DNA of 25,927 nt from Ignavibacteriaceae bacterium. Lineage in GTDB: Bacteria > Bacteroidota > Ignavibacteria > Ignavibacteriales > Ignavibacteriaceae. The stretch is taken from the NCBI GenBank assembly GCA_023231105.1, contig JALNWB010000039.1:1-25927 (forward strand). The letters run 5' to 3'. How positions within the stretch are numbered: position 1 is the first letter of the stretch; every line of letters begins with the position of its first letter. The notes under the pieces are model-generated. The model was not told the origin of the DNA. It worked only from the letters and a program-made list of their open reading frames with translations, and did no database searches. A program made the translations under genes and the position numbers. This document shows, in pieces, positions 1-6,893 of the stretch.

Positions 1-1632
1 ACCGACGTGAGAATAAATTCCGACTTGTCTGAACAGAGCTTCCATTCCAAACGTGCGCGCTTCATCGGGAACGATTGGAACAATGAGTTTGCCGAGTTCT
101 TTATCCCGTAAAAGTTTTGCAAGGATTCTTACGAAAACCATTGTTGAAGAAACACCTTTGCCATCGGTTCCTTTGTAGAATTCTTCAAACAATTCTTCCG
201 AAGGAGTTTTCAACGGAGCAATATCCGTTCTTCGTGAAGGAACAAATCCTCCAAGCGCGGCTCTTCTTTCTTTTAGATATTTTAATTCATGACTCTCTTC
301 TTCCGGTTTGTAGAATGGAGCTTTCGCAACTTCATCATCTGAAATCGGGATGCCGAAACGTGATCTAAATTCTTTTAATTCTTCTTCATTTAATTTTTTT
401 TGTTGATGGGTGATATTTTTCCCTTCGCCCGCTTCGCCTAAGCCGTAACCTTTAATGGTGTGGGCGAGAATTACGGTCGGCTGTCCTTTATGTTCGGTAG
501 CGGACTTGTAGGCTGCATAAACTTTTTCTGGATCGTGACCGCCACGTTTTAATTTTCGTAATTGCTCATCGGAGAGATGGCTTACCATTTCTAATAATTC
601 AGGATCCGCGCCAAAGAAATCCTGGCGGAAATAAGCTCCCGATTCAACAGAATATTTTTGATATTGACCGTCAACTACATCCATCATTCGTTGTACAAGT
701 TTGCCGGATTTATCTTTAGCGATGATCGGTTCCCAATCACTTCCCCAAAGGACTTTAATAACATTCCAGCCTGCGCCGCGGAAAGCAGCTTCAAGTTCCT
801 GCACAATTTTTCCGTTACCGCGTACGGGTCCATCAAGCCGTTGTAAATTACAATTGATAATGAAAGTTAAGTTGTCAAGTTTTTCACGTGAGGCTAAAGT
901 TATCGCACCAAGTGATTCCGGTTCATCCGTTTCTCCATCACCGAGGAAAGCATAAACTCGTCCAGTGTTTTTCTTCAAACCGCGGTCTTCCAAATATCGG
1001 TTAAAGTATGCTTGATAAATTGCCATGATCGGTCCAAGTCCCATGGATACAGTTGGGAATTCCCAAAAGTTAGGCATCAACCATGGATGTGGATAAGAGG
1101 AAAGTCCGCCGTTAGGTTTTAATTCTCTTCTAAAATTTTCTAATTGTTCAACGGAAAGTCTACCTTCAAGATAAGCGCGCGCATAAATTCCGGGAGAAGC
1201 ATGACCTTGAAAGAAAATCTGATCACCCTCGTACTCTTCTCCTTTTCCTTTAAAGAAATGATTGAAACCAACTTCGTATAATGTTGCTGCGGAAGCGTAC
1301 GTTGAAATATGTCCGCCTACACCGGCATCGCCTTTATTTGCGCGTACAACCATCGCCATCGCATTCCAGCGGATTAAACTTTTAATTCTTCGTTCAATTT
1401 CTCTATCGCCCGGATACGGCGGTTGTTTTTCGCGGGGAATAGAATTGATGTATGGAGTGTTAGCCGTAAAAGGGAGTTCAACTCCGGCTTTTTGAGCCCG
1501 GATTTGTAATTGTTGAAGAATTTCGATCACTCTTTTGGGTCCACCGTGTTGAAGCACGTAATCCAGAGAGTACATCCATTCTTGATTTTCTAATTCTTCA
1601 ATTGATTTTTGATTTATTTTTTCGTTAGACAT
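1..1632 (-). CDS. aceE: Pyruvate dehydrogenase E1 component, homodimeric type (5' part, truncated by window edge)
   Basis: Translating the minus strand from the ATG at 1632-1630 gives 544 codons open to position 1, starting MSNEKINQKS. It matches the AceE type of E1, the ThDP-dependent subunit that decarboxylates pyruvate and acetylates the E2 lipoyl domain of the cytoplasmic pyruvate dehydrogenase complex. The ThDP/Mg signature is visible as GDGETDEPES at residues 231-240, closed by IINCN at about 258-262. N-terminal stretches such as GHISTYASAATLYEVGFNH and FQGHASPGIYARAYLEGRLS are typical of the family. E. coli AceE is 887 residues, so roughly the last third (transketolase-like C-terminal half) lies outside. 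An AAAGG stretch sits 10-15 nt before the start. No E2/E3 gene is next to it on this side. Confidence 0.96.
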   Translation of the reverse strand, partial: MSNEKINQKSIEELENQEWMYSLDYVLQHGGPKRVIEILQQLQIRAQKAGVELPFTANTPYINSIPREKQPPYPGDREIERRIKSLIRWNAMAMVVRANKGDAGVGGHISTYASAATLYEVGFNHFFKGKGEEYEGDQIFFQGHASPGIYARAYLEGRLSVEQLENFRRELKPNGGLSSYPHPWLMPNFWEFPTVSMGLGPIMAIYQAYFNRYLEDRGLKKNTGRVYAFLGDGETDEPESLGAITLASREKLDNLTFIINCNLQRLDGPVRGNGKIVQELEAAFRGAGWNVIKVLWGSDWEPIIAKDKSGKLVQRMMDVVDGQYQKYSVESGAYFRQDFFGADPELLEMVSHLSDEQLRKLKRGGHDPEKVYAAYKSATEHKGQPTVILAHTIKGYGLGEAGEGKNITHQQKKLNEEELKEFRSRFGIPISDDEVAKAPFYKPEEESHELKYLKERRAALGGFVPSRRTDIAPLKTPSEELFEEFYKGTDGKGVSSTMVFVRILAKLLRDKELGKLIVPIVPDEARTFGMEALFRQVGIYSHVG

Positions 1633-1935
1633 TTCCAAAGCCTTTGGGAGAATAAAATTAATTTGAAATTTATGATTCTCTTTATATAACACAACAAAAA
1701 GGAATTTTGTTCACTTAAAGTTGTCCGGGAGAGAGGATTTTCATAAAAACAATACCAATTTAAAAATTTTGGGTTATAAAAACAATTTGTGGAAAGAAAC
1801 AAAAGCGGAAAATTACTGTGCCATTTGAATATCGAACATCGAACAAGGAACAACGAGTGATGAAGTTTTTACCCTTCGATATTCTGCATTCCTTGTTCAA
1901 TATTCATTATTTCTTGGTAGTCATAGTTTACCTGT
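1633..1935. other. Intergenic region upstream of aceE
   Basis: About 300 nt without a credible gene between the aceE start and the 3' end of the first lipoprotein gene, both read on the minus strand. It is A+T-rich in the half next to aceE (1640-1800) and should hold the aceE promoter, but I found no exact TAnnTTTG box there. The half near 1827-1910 is filled by an inverted-repeat element listed separately. A 79-codon open frame at 1614-1853 on the minus strand overlaps the aceE start and the repeat and has no family resemblance, so I do not count it as a gene. Confidence 0.6.
1827..1910. repeat. Intergenic inverted-repeat element, 'GAATATCGAAC / GAACAAGGAA' words
   Basis: The left arm (1827-1850) is built of words GAATATCGAAC, ATCGAAC and AAGGAA. 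The right arm, read on the other strand from about 1910 to 1875, gives GAATATTGAAC, AAGGAAT and GAATATCGAA, so the arms are imperfect inverted copies around a centre at about 1851-1874. The size is about 84 nt. Elements of this wording are familiar to me as abundant intergenic repeats in Bacteroidota and Ignavibacteriota genomes; I know of no established function. Confidence 0.7.
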
Positions 1936-2607
1936 TTAGGGATTGAATTGGTACTGAACATCATATCCAACTATATAGCCGACGATACTCCCAGTTATTG
2001 AACCCGTCATTATCCCGAGAACGAAACCGCCAAGTTCTTGACTCTCTCTATTTTCGGGATGCCCTCCCGCTTGTTCAGTTATATTTTTCCCAATTAAGTA
2101 TCCAAGAATCCCAAGTGAAGCAAAACCAATTTTCATTCCCGGGAAAATGCCCTTCCATCTGCTGGTATAACTTACAGTTCTTACTTTGTCAATTGGGAAT
2201 GAGTCTATCTTTAAAAGTCTTCTTACTTCAGTAAAATTAATTGAATCACGAGTTGTTAAAACATTCTCAGCATTAAATTCTTCTCCATTTTTTAGAATTA
2301 TTTTAGCTGATTGATTATTATTTCCTGCAAAATTAATTGCGGATAAATCGAAAAGAATAAATTTTTGCGGGCGTTTATTCTCGAATGTTGAATAACAGAC
2401 AACCAAGTTATTTTTAACAACCACACCTTTGTCAGCGGTAAAACAACTATCGTTGGTTAAAATAACTTTCGCTTCTCTGTCTTTAAAGGTATCATTGAAT
2501 TCTTCATAAAACTTCTCTTTGGTTGGGAAGTAAGTTACTTTGTAGGTTGATGAACAGCCGGTGAGAAAAACAAATAAAAGAGCAAATACAATGAAAATAT
2601 TTTTCAT
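1936..2607 (-). CDS. Lipoprotein paralog 1 (tandem beta-domain plus glycine-zipper tail), function unknown
   Basis: 223 residues. An N-terminal lipoprotein signal ends in the lipobox LTGC with the lipidated Cys at residue 18, followed by SSTYKV. The body holds two similar segments, one with VILTNDSCF followed by VVCYSTF and DLSAINFAG, the other with IILKNGEEF followed by DSINFTEV and IDKVRTVSY. The last third has two glycine-rich hydrophobic stretches with GxxxG spacing (about residues 155-173 and 192-215), then ends in YQFNP. It is clearly paralogous to the genes at 2604-3293 and 4868-5524. Its ATG overlaps the stop of the upstream gene (ATGA), so the two are translationally coupled. It is probably a membrane-anchored periplasmic protein. 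I do not recognise a named family. Confidence 0.85.
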   Translation of the reverse strand: MKNIFIVFALLFVFLTGCSSTYKVTYFPTKEKFYEEFNDTFKDREAKVILTNDSCFTADKGVVVKNNLVVCYSTFENKRPQKFILFDLSAINFAGNNNQSAKIILKNGEEFNAENVLTTRDSINFTEVRRLLKIDSFPIDKVRTVSYTSRWKGIFPGMKIGFASLGILGYLIGKNITEQAGGHPENRESQELGGFVLGIMTGSITGSIVGYIVGYDVQYQFNP

Positions 2608-3293
2608 TTATTAAACTCATAAGTAATTGGATAACCGAAGAAATAACCTCCAATACCACCGACAATGAGACCCACAAATGCACCTGAAACAAAGTTTTCC
2701 ATTCGTTGTTCAGATTGAGTTTTGTGATATTGATCCGTCATAATTCCTGGATCGGTATTATCTGCTGTTGTTTTACCAAATGTGTAACCTAAAGCACCAC
2801 ATGCTACAAAACCAGCAGGCACTCCGGTCAAAGTCCCAATCCATCTGTTTTTGTAACTAACTTTTTTTAAGCAGCTAATTGGCGTAATAGGGCTTTTACT
2901 GTACTCGATTGTTTCCTCAAAATATATTGAATCAGCGATTCGTCGGAAATTTTCAGTTTTAAGTTCATCTCCGTTTTGCAATAAAATTAATGTGTATGTA
3001 ATATCTGTACCAGAGTATTTTATGTCGGCAACATCTTCTAAAGCAAGACTCCGACTTCGTTTACCTTCCAAATTAACCAAAGAAAATAATGTGTCATTCT
3101 CAACCCATGCACCGTTGTATATACTAAACGAACTATCATTTGTTAAAGTAACATTTACCTCTTTTGCCTTAAAGGAATTATTAAATTCATCATAGAACTT
3201 TTCCTTAGTAGGAAAATCATTTACTCTATATGTTGATGAACAACCAGCAAAAAGAATAATACAGATTGCCCCGATTCCACAAATAATTTTCAT
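2604..3293 (-). CDS. Lipoprotein paralog 2, function unknown
   Basis: 229 residues with a lipoprotein signal ending in LFAGC (Cys18) and then SSTYRVNDFPTKEKFYDEF, almost the same wording as the paralog at 4868. Two repeated segments follow: VTLTNDSSF with WVENDTLFS and LEDVADIKYSG, then LILLQNGDEL with DSIYFEE and LKKVSYKNRW. Both read like short SH3/Sm-like beta-barrel units. Glycine-rich hydrophobic stretches near residues 155-170 and 203-220 look like a two-helix glycine-zipper hairpin, separated by a hydrophilic insert with TDQYHKTQSEQR. A ribosome site GAAGGG lies about 9 nt before the ATG. It lies 29 nt after the hydrolase gene and overlaps the next paralog by 4 nt, so these three genes probably form one transcript. 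Confidence 0.85.
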   Translation of the reverse strand: MKIICGIGAICIILFAGCSSTYRVNDFPTKEKFYDEFNNSFKAKEVNVTLTNDSSFSIYNGAWVENDTLFSLVNLEGKRSRSLALEDVADIKYSGTDITYTLILLQNGDELKTENFRRIADSIYFEETIEYSKSPITPISCLKKVSYKNRWIGTLTGVPAGFVACGALGYTFGKTTADNTDPGIMTDQYHKTQSEQRMENFVSGAFVGLIVGGIGGYFFGYPITYEFNK

Positions 3294-3322
3294 AATCTAT
3301 TACCCTTCAATGAAAAAAATAA

Positions 3323-4168
3323 TTAGTCCATTAAATACTTCTCATACCAATGCTTTCGTAGCGCGGCGACTTCTTTTCGGTGATTCCTTAAATAGTGTGT
3401 CCCATGCTCAAGAATTACCAGCCGGTAGTTAATTTCATTTTCATAAAGTTTTTTTGCCATTTCAATTGATTGGAGAGGAGAAATAATATCATCTCCACCT
3501 CCGTGGATGAGCAAATAGTTTGTTTCTTTGGCGAGTTTGTTTGCGTGTTCAACTGCGCAGCGGTTAAACATTTCCGCATCAAAAATTTCTTTCGGGAAGG
3601 CATGTTTGAATAATTCTGTCATCGCGGGAGTATTTTTTGCCGGCATTCTTACATCCGAAATTGCACCGACGAAAACCGCACATTTGAAATTATGATTTTT
3701 TTGAAGAATGAGATAAGTCATTAATCCACCGCGGCTCCAGCCTTCAATGCCCCATTTAGTTGTGTCGGCAAAGGGAAGTTCATCTGCGATTGAAATTAAA
3801 TTAAGGACATCGTTCACGTCCTCTCCGCCGATTCTGTCTTCTCCCTCAAGACTGCCGCGGTACATTGAAGCAAAAACAACATAGCCCCAGCTTGCAAGTT
3901 GTCCGAACATACCGCGCGCCGCGAACGAATCAATCATTCCTTTTGCACCGGCGCCTCCTCTGTTCCAAATGACGCATGGAAATTTTTCATTCTCCTTTTG
4001 TTCCTTCGGATATGCTAAATACCCTTCTATGCGCAAGCCGTCCGACAAATAAATAATTTTTTCAACGTTGGCTTTTTCAATTGAATCTTTTCCCCAGCCG
4101 CTTGTTAACATTTTTTCTTGTTGAATTGTAAGCGGTATTTCGGTTCTTTCTATTATTTTTGAAGTCAT
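3323..4168 (-). CDS. Alpha/beta hydrolase of the prolyl-oligopeptidase (S9) / dienelactone-hydrolase type
   Basis: 281 residues with no signal peptide, so cytoplasmic. The catalytic triad can be read from the sequence: nucleophile Ser145 in GWSRGG, acid at Asp226 or Asp227 in HGGGDDIISP, and His258 (or His255) in LEHGTHYLRNH. The oxyanion region is probably NRGGAGAKG at about 69-77. GWSRGG with the HGGGDD and EHGTH spacing is the pattern of stand-alone catalytic domains of S9-type peptidases or esterases that lack the beta-propeller. The N-terminus (IYLSDGLRIEGYLAYPKE) resembles the strand entering the hydrolase fold in that family. The substrate cannot be told from sequence. It is the first gene of a minus-strand unit with two lipoproteins and is divergent from the DUF192 gene with only 38 nt between the starts. 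Confidence 0.88.
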   Translation of the reverse strand: MTSKIIERTEIPLTIQQEKMLTSGWGKDSIEKANVEKIIYLSDGLRIEGYLAYPKEQKENEKFPCVIWNRGGAGAKGMIDSFAARGMFGQLASWGYVVFASMYRGSLEGEDRIGGEDVNDVLNLISIADELPFADTTKWGIEGWSRGGLMTYLILQKNHNFKCAVFVGAISDVRMPAKNTPAMTELFKHAFPKEIFDAEMFNRCAVEHANKLAKETNYLLIHGGGDDIISPLQSIEMAKKLYENEINYRLVILEHGTHYLRNHRKEVAALRKHWYEKYLMD

Positions 4169-4206
4169 AAAGTCAATAAATATTATTAAAAATTACAGAA
4201 CAATTT

Positions 4207-4731
4207 ATGAAAAAACCAAATGTGAATAAGGGAAAAACTGCAAACCGGAAGAAAATATTTTATGCAGTCGGGGCAATCGTTATTATTGCCGTATATCTTT
4301 TTGCATATATAATTCCAAATTTAACAAATAAACAAACCGAAGAAACAGAATACAATTTTATGAAAGAGGGAACTTTAACCTTTACCGACAGCCTGAACAA
4401 CCCGATAACCAAAATTGATCTGGAAATTGCCGATAGCGATTATGACAGACAGCTTGGATTAATGTTTAGAAAATCAATGGAAATGAATCAAGGAATGTTG
4501 TTCATTTTCCCGGAACAGGAACCGTTATCGTTTTGGATGAGGAATACCTACATCTCACTTGATATGATTTTTGTTAACGCGGATAAAAAAATTGTTACGA
4601 TCCATAAAAACACAAAAACATTATCCGATCAATCTTATCCTTCAACTGAACCGGCGCAATATGTGGTAGAAGTTGTTGCAGGGTTTGCGGATAAGTATTC
4701 TTTAAAAGTCGGCGATAAGATAAACTGGTAA
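4207..4731 (+). CDS. DUF192 family protein, membrane-anchored
   Basis: 174 residues. A basic N-terminus is followed by one hydrophobic segment at about 17-37, which is a signal anchor without a clear cleavage site. The rest matches the DUF192 family (small beta-rich domain of unknown role, exported in many bacteria). Hallmarks are DRQLGLMFRKSMEMNQGMLF at 80-99 and FWMRNTYISLDMIFVN at 109-124, then a C-terminal VVEVVAGFADKYSLKVGDKI. The length fits exported family members. There is no good AAGGA site before the ATG (only ACAGAACAATTT), and the gene shares a 38-nt divergent intergenic region with the hydrolase. The function of the family is not settled. Confidence 0.9.
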   Translation: MKKPNVNKGKTANRKKIFYAVGAIVIIAVYLFAYIIPNLTNKQTEETEYNFMKEGTLTFTDSLNNPITKIDLEIADSDYDRQLGLMFRKSMEMNQGMLFIFPEQEPLSFWMRNTYISLDMIFVNADKKIVTIHKNTKTLSDQSYPSTEPAQYVVEVVAGFADKYSLKVGDKINW

Positions 4732-4743
4732 ACACAAAATGTT

Positions 4744-4764
4744 GGGTGAAATTCTGTTTCGCCC
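4744..4764. repeat. Degenerate GGGYGAAA...TTTCGCCC hairpin
   Basis: GGGTGAAA and TTTCGCCC form an 8-bp stem (one G-T pair) around TTCTG, 13 nt after the DUF192 stop. It is a mutated relative of the perfect hairpin at 5620-5640. It lacks a T-run, so it looks more like an intergenic repeat than an intrinsic terminator, although it could serve as either. Confidence 0.55.
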
Positions 4765-4794
4765 CGTAAACGGAAAATGGAAGTTAAATAGATG

Positions 4795-4812
4795 GACGAT
4801 TAAGAGAATCGC
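4795..4812. repeat. Second degenerate CGATT...AATCG hairpin of the same type
   Basis: CGATT (4797-4801) pairs with AATCG (4807-4811) around AAGAG, followed by CTCTAC. The wording resembles GGGCGATT...AATCGCCCTAC, a variant of the GGGCGA/TCGCCC intergenic hairpins also seen at 4744 and 5620. It is weak on its own; the neighbouring copies are the main support. Confidence 0.35.
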
Positions 4813-4867
4813 TCTACAAGTTAGATAGTGACAAGCAAAAATATTTTTAGGTAAAGGAACAAAAATT

Positions 4868-5524
4868 ATGCGAAGTATCTCTTTTGCGGTTGCGCTCTTT
4901 ATCCTACTCTTTGCAGGATGTTCTTCAACATATAGAGTAAATAATTTTTCTTCTAAAGAAAAATTCTATGATGACTTTAACAATTCCGTCAAGTCAAAAG
5001 AGCTAAAAGTTACTTTGATGAACGATAGTACTTTTACCATAGAAGATGGTACTGTGATAGAAAATGACATCTTATTTTCATTTGGGAAATTGGAAGAAAA
5101 GAAGAACATGCGGTTTGAATTATCGGATATTTCTGAAATAAACTACTCAAGTAATGATTATCAAACAGCAATAGTCTTATTGAAAAACGGTGGTGAACTA
5201 ACCGCTGAAAATATTAGAATCATTCATGATTCAATAAATTTTGTTGAGATAAAAACGTTGATAACGAAAAATAATATTGTCCCAATAGATAAAGTAAAAA
5301 CAGCAAGTTATAAAAACAGATGGAGAAATATTCCGCTTGGAGCAATAACAGGAATTCTCTCAGGAGGGATTATTGGGTATTTATGGGGAAATAACGTAAA
5401 GGATTATCATGGAGATTACCAAGGATCTTTTGGATTGATAGGCGGTGCATTTCTAGGTTTTATAACATGCGGTGTTTTGGGTTCGGTAATAGGACGCAAT
5501 ATTATCTATCAATTTAATCCATAG
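4868..5524 (+). CDS. Lipoprotein paralog 3, function unknown
   Basis: 218 residues on the opposite strand from paralogs 1 and 2. The lipoprotein signal ends in LFAGC (Cys18), then SSTYRVNNFSSKEKFYDDF. The same two repeated segments are present: VTLMNDSTF with VIENDILFSF and LSDISEINYSS, then IVLLKNGGEL with DSINFVEI and IDKVKTASYKNRW. Two glycine-rich hydrophobic stretches follow (about 155-173 and 187-211) and the end is YQFNP, as in paralog 1. An AAAGGAAC ribosome site sits 8-15 nt before the ATG. It lies between GGGCGA-type hairpins at 4744/4795 and 5620, which could reflect its duplication history. No named family is recognised. Confidence 0.85.
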   Translation: MRSISFAVALFILLFAGCSSTYRVNNFSSKEKFYDDFNNSVKSKELKVTLMNDSTFTIEDGTVIENDILFSFGKLEEKKNMRFELSDISEINYSSNDYQTAIVLLKNGGELTAENIRIIHDSINFVEIKTLITKNNIVPIDKVKTASYKNRWRNIPLGAITGILSGGIIGYLWGNNVKDYHGDYQGSFGLIGGAFLGFITCGVLGSVIGRNIIYQFNP

Positions 5525-5550
5525 AGTATTGATTAAAGTAAATTTTCGTT

Positions 5551-5613
5551 TCAAAGGAATAATAGATTATGAAAAATCTCTCTTTTGTGGTTACGATCTT
5601 TCTTTGGTTGTGA
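5551..5613 (+). pseudogene. Truncated remnant of a fourth lipoprotein paralog (ribosome site and signal-peptide start only)
   Basis: An AAAGGAATAATAGATT leader precedes ATG at 5569 and 14 codons reading MKNLSFVVTIFLWL before TGA at 5611-5613. At DNA level, 5575-5600 closely matches the start of paralog 3 (shared TCTCTTTTGnGGTTnCGnTCTTT). The leader AATAGATTATGAAAA matches that of paralog 2 (3286-3300 on the minus strand). Homology stops where the GGGCGAAAC hairpin begins, so the rest of the gene was deleted or replaced. No lipobox cysteine remains, so I call it a gene fragment and not a peptide. Confidence 0.65.
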
Positions 5614-5615
5614 GT

Positions 5616-5643
5616 GTTGGGGCGAAACGGAGTTTCGCCCTAC
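5616..5643. repeat. Perfect hairpin GGGCGAAAC-GGA-GTTTCGCCC
   Basis: A 9-bp perfect stem at 5620-5628 and 5632-5640 with a GGA loop, extended by GT/AC at the outer ends (5616-5617 with 5642-5643). There is no T-run. It lies between the convergent lipoprotein remnant (+) and histidine kinase (-) and could stop transcription in both directions. Its wording (GGGGCGAA...TTCGCCCTAC) matches a widespread type of intergenic repeat hairpin. A degenerate copy is at 4744-4764. Confidence 0.75.
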
Positions 5644-5652
5644 AATTGAAAA

Positions 5653-6795
5653 TTACCTTGGCAACGTAATTGTAAAAGTAGTTTTTTCTTCTTCATTGGA
5701 AACGAAAGTAATTTTTCCTTTTAGATATTGTTCGACCAAAAGTTTAACGCTGTAGGTTCCGATGCCTCTTCCTTTGGGAGCTTTGGTACTAAAGGAGCGT
5801 TGAAACATTTGTAATTGAACGCTTAACGGCATAACAGAATTATTCCAGACGTTTATAAAAATTTCTTTTTCCGAAACTTTGGCGCTTATTTTTATCTCAT
5901 CTTCATGCCTGGACGCTTCCAATGCATTTTTAATTAAATTTCCTATAGAACGAACGAGCAGCATTTTGTCGGATTGAAATTCAACATCGTTTTCTAACAA
6001 GCTAATCGAAATTCTTTTCTCTTTTGCGAGATAATGTCCGGTGTATAAAACACCCGCAGCATTTAAAATTTTATTAAGGGAAAGAGATATAATTTCCGGA
6101 ACTAATTCACCGGATTCAGCGCTTAGCAGTTGGCGTTGTGCAAGAATTTCATCGATAAGCTGGGTGGAAACTTTTGGGAGCGTCTCTTCTATATCAATCA
6201 AATCATTCCCTTCGGAACCGGGTAATAGGCTGATCAGTCCATCAAGAGCGCCGGCGGTATTTAAAATGTCATGGAAGAAAATTCTTTCAAGCGCAAAGCG
6301 GCGTTTTTCATCGGCAATATCTTTAATTGAAAAAAGAGTGAAGGCTCTTCCGTCAATGTTAATTACTGAAGTGTGCACACGCAGGTCGAGAGATTCTTCA
6401 ACATCATTCTTCTTCCGGGTAATTCGACATTCTTCTATTGCAGATTCTTTATTGTCTATTGTATGTACGATGGCTTTTACTGCGCCGCACTCCACGCAAA
6501 ATTTAGAAGTTCCGCAGCCTGCAGGCATTTCATGCGCATGAATGCAGTCGATGGCTTCGCCGGGTCTCATACCATAAACGCATGCTCTAAGTCCCTCCGG
6601 CACATAATCAACTGCTTTTGAATTGAACGCTACAAGTTGGCGGTTTTGGTTTAAGATTAAAGCTAAATCAGGAAAGCCTTCTAATAATTCTGTTACAGTA
6701 GGATTCCTTCTAATAATTTGTCTTTCAAGTTCAATATCTTCGTTGGTTGTACGAAGTGGAGAAGCAAAATAGGTTTCAACGTTTTCTGTACTCAT
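5653..6795 (-). CDS. Cytoplasmic sensor histidine kinase with Cys-rich PAS-like sensor domain
   Basis: 380 residues with no membrane segment. An N-terminal PAS-like region (about 33-165) carries the cluster C72, C84, H86, H88, C94, C100 and C103, in stretches such as DCIHAHEMPAGCGTSKFC. This could bind metal, an Fe-S cluster or haem, or sense redox. The dimerisation/phospho-acceptor helix has His175 in RIFFHDILNTAG. The ATPase domain shows the N-box SIGNLIKNALEAS (283-295), a G1 region VWNNSVMP in which the usual Asp is Asn, and the G2 box GRGIGTYSVKLL (342-353). Upstream RFQRSFSTK-like wording (FQRSFSTKAPKG) is normal for this subfamily. No response regulator gene is adjacent, so it is an orphan kinase whose partner and signal are unknown. 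Confidence 0.9.
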   Translation of the reverse strand: MSTENVETYFASPLRTTNEDIELERQIIRRNPTVTELLEGFPDLALILNQNRQLVAFNSKAVDYVPEGLRACVYGMRPGEAIDCIHAHEMPAGCGTSKFCVECGAVKAIVHTIDNKESAIEECRITRKKNDVEESLDLRVHTSVINIDGRAFTLFSIKDIADEKRRFALERIFFHDILNTAGALDGLISLLPGSEGNDLIDIEETLPKVSTQLIDEILAQRQLLSAESGELVPEIISLSLNKILNAAGVLYTGHYLAKEKRISISLLENDVEFQSDKMLLVRSIGNLIKNALEASRHEDEIKISAKVSEKEIFINVWNNSVMPLSVQLQMFQRSFSTKAPKGRGIGTYSVKLLVEQYLKGKITFVSNEEEKTTFTITLPR

Positions 6796-6893
6796 GATTT
6801 ACTCCGATTTATAAATTTAAAAGTCAAAGGTCAAAAGACAGTGGTCATTAGTTTTCTAATTTTCCATTCCTAATTCTTTCTGTGTATAACCGG
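6796..6893. repeat. Intergenic spacer with GTCAAAGGTCAAAAG-type words
   Basis: Between the kinase start and the aminopeptidase stop (both minus strand). The stretch 6819-6839 reads AAAGTCAAAGGTCAAAAGACA, and 6852-6880 repeats CTAATTTTCC/CTAATTCTTTC words. This simple-word style resembles the other short intergenic repeats in the window, but I cannot pair the arms convincingly, so this is tentative. Confidence 0.35.

Noticed and set aside
117..1495. Several plus-strand open frames of 60-84 codons across 117-1495
   Set aside because: They lie inside aceE on the other strand, which has clear family motifs; no homology seen in the plus frames.
1614..1853. 79-codon minus-strand ORF in the aceE upstream region
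   Set aside because: It overlaps the aceE start and an inverted repeat, and the protein is Phe/Cys-rich without family resemblance.
5569..5613. A 14-residue peptide gene
   Set aside because: Its similarity to the 5' ends of the lipoprotein genes makes a gene fragment the simpler explanation.
6041..6541. 166-codon plus-strand ORF inside the histidine kinase
   Set aside because: It is rich in Ser/Arg, antisense to conserved kinase motifs, and has no recognisable domain.
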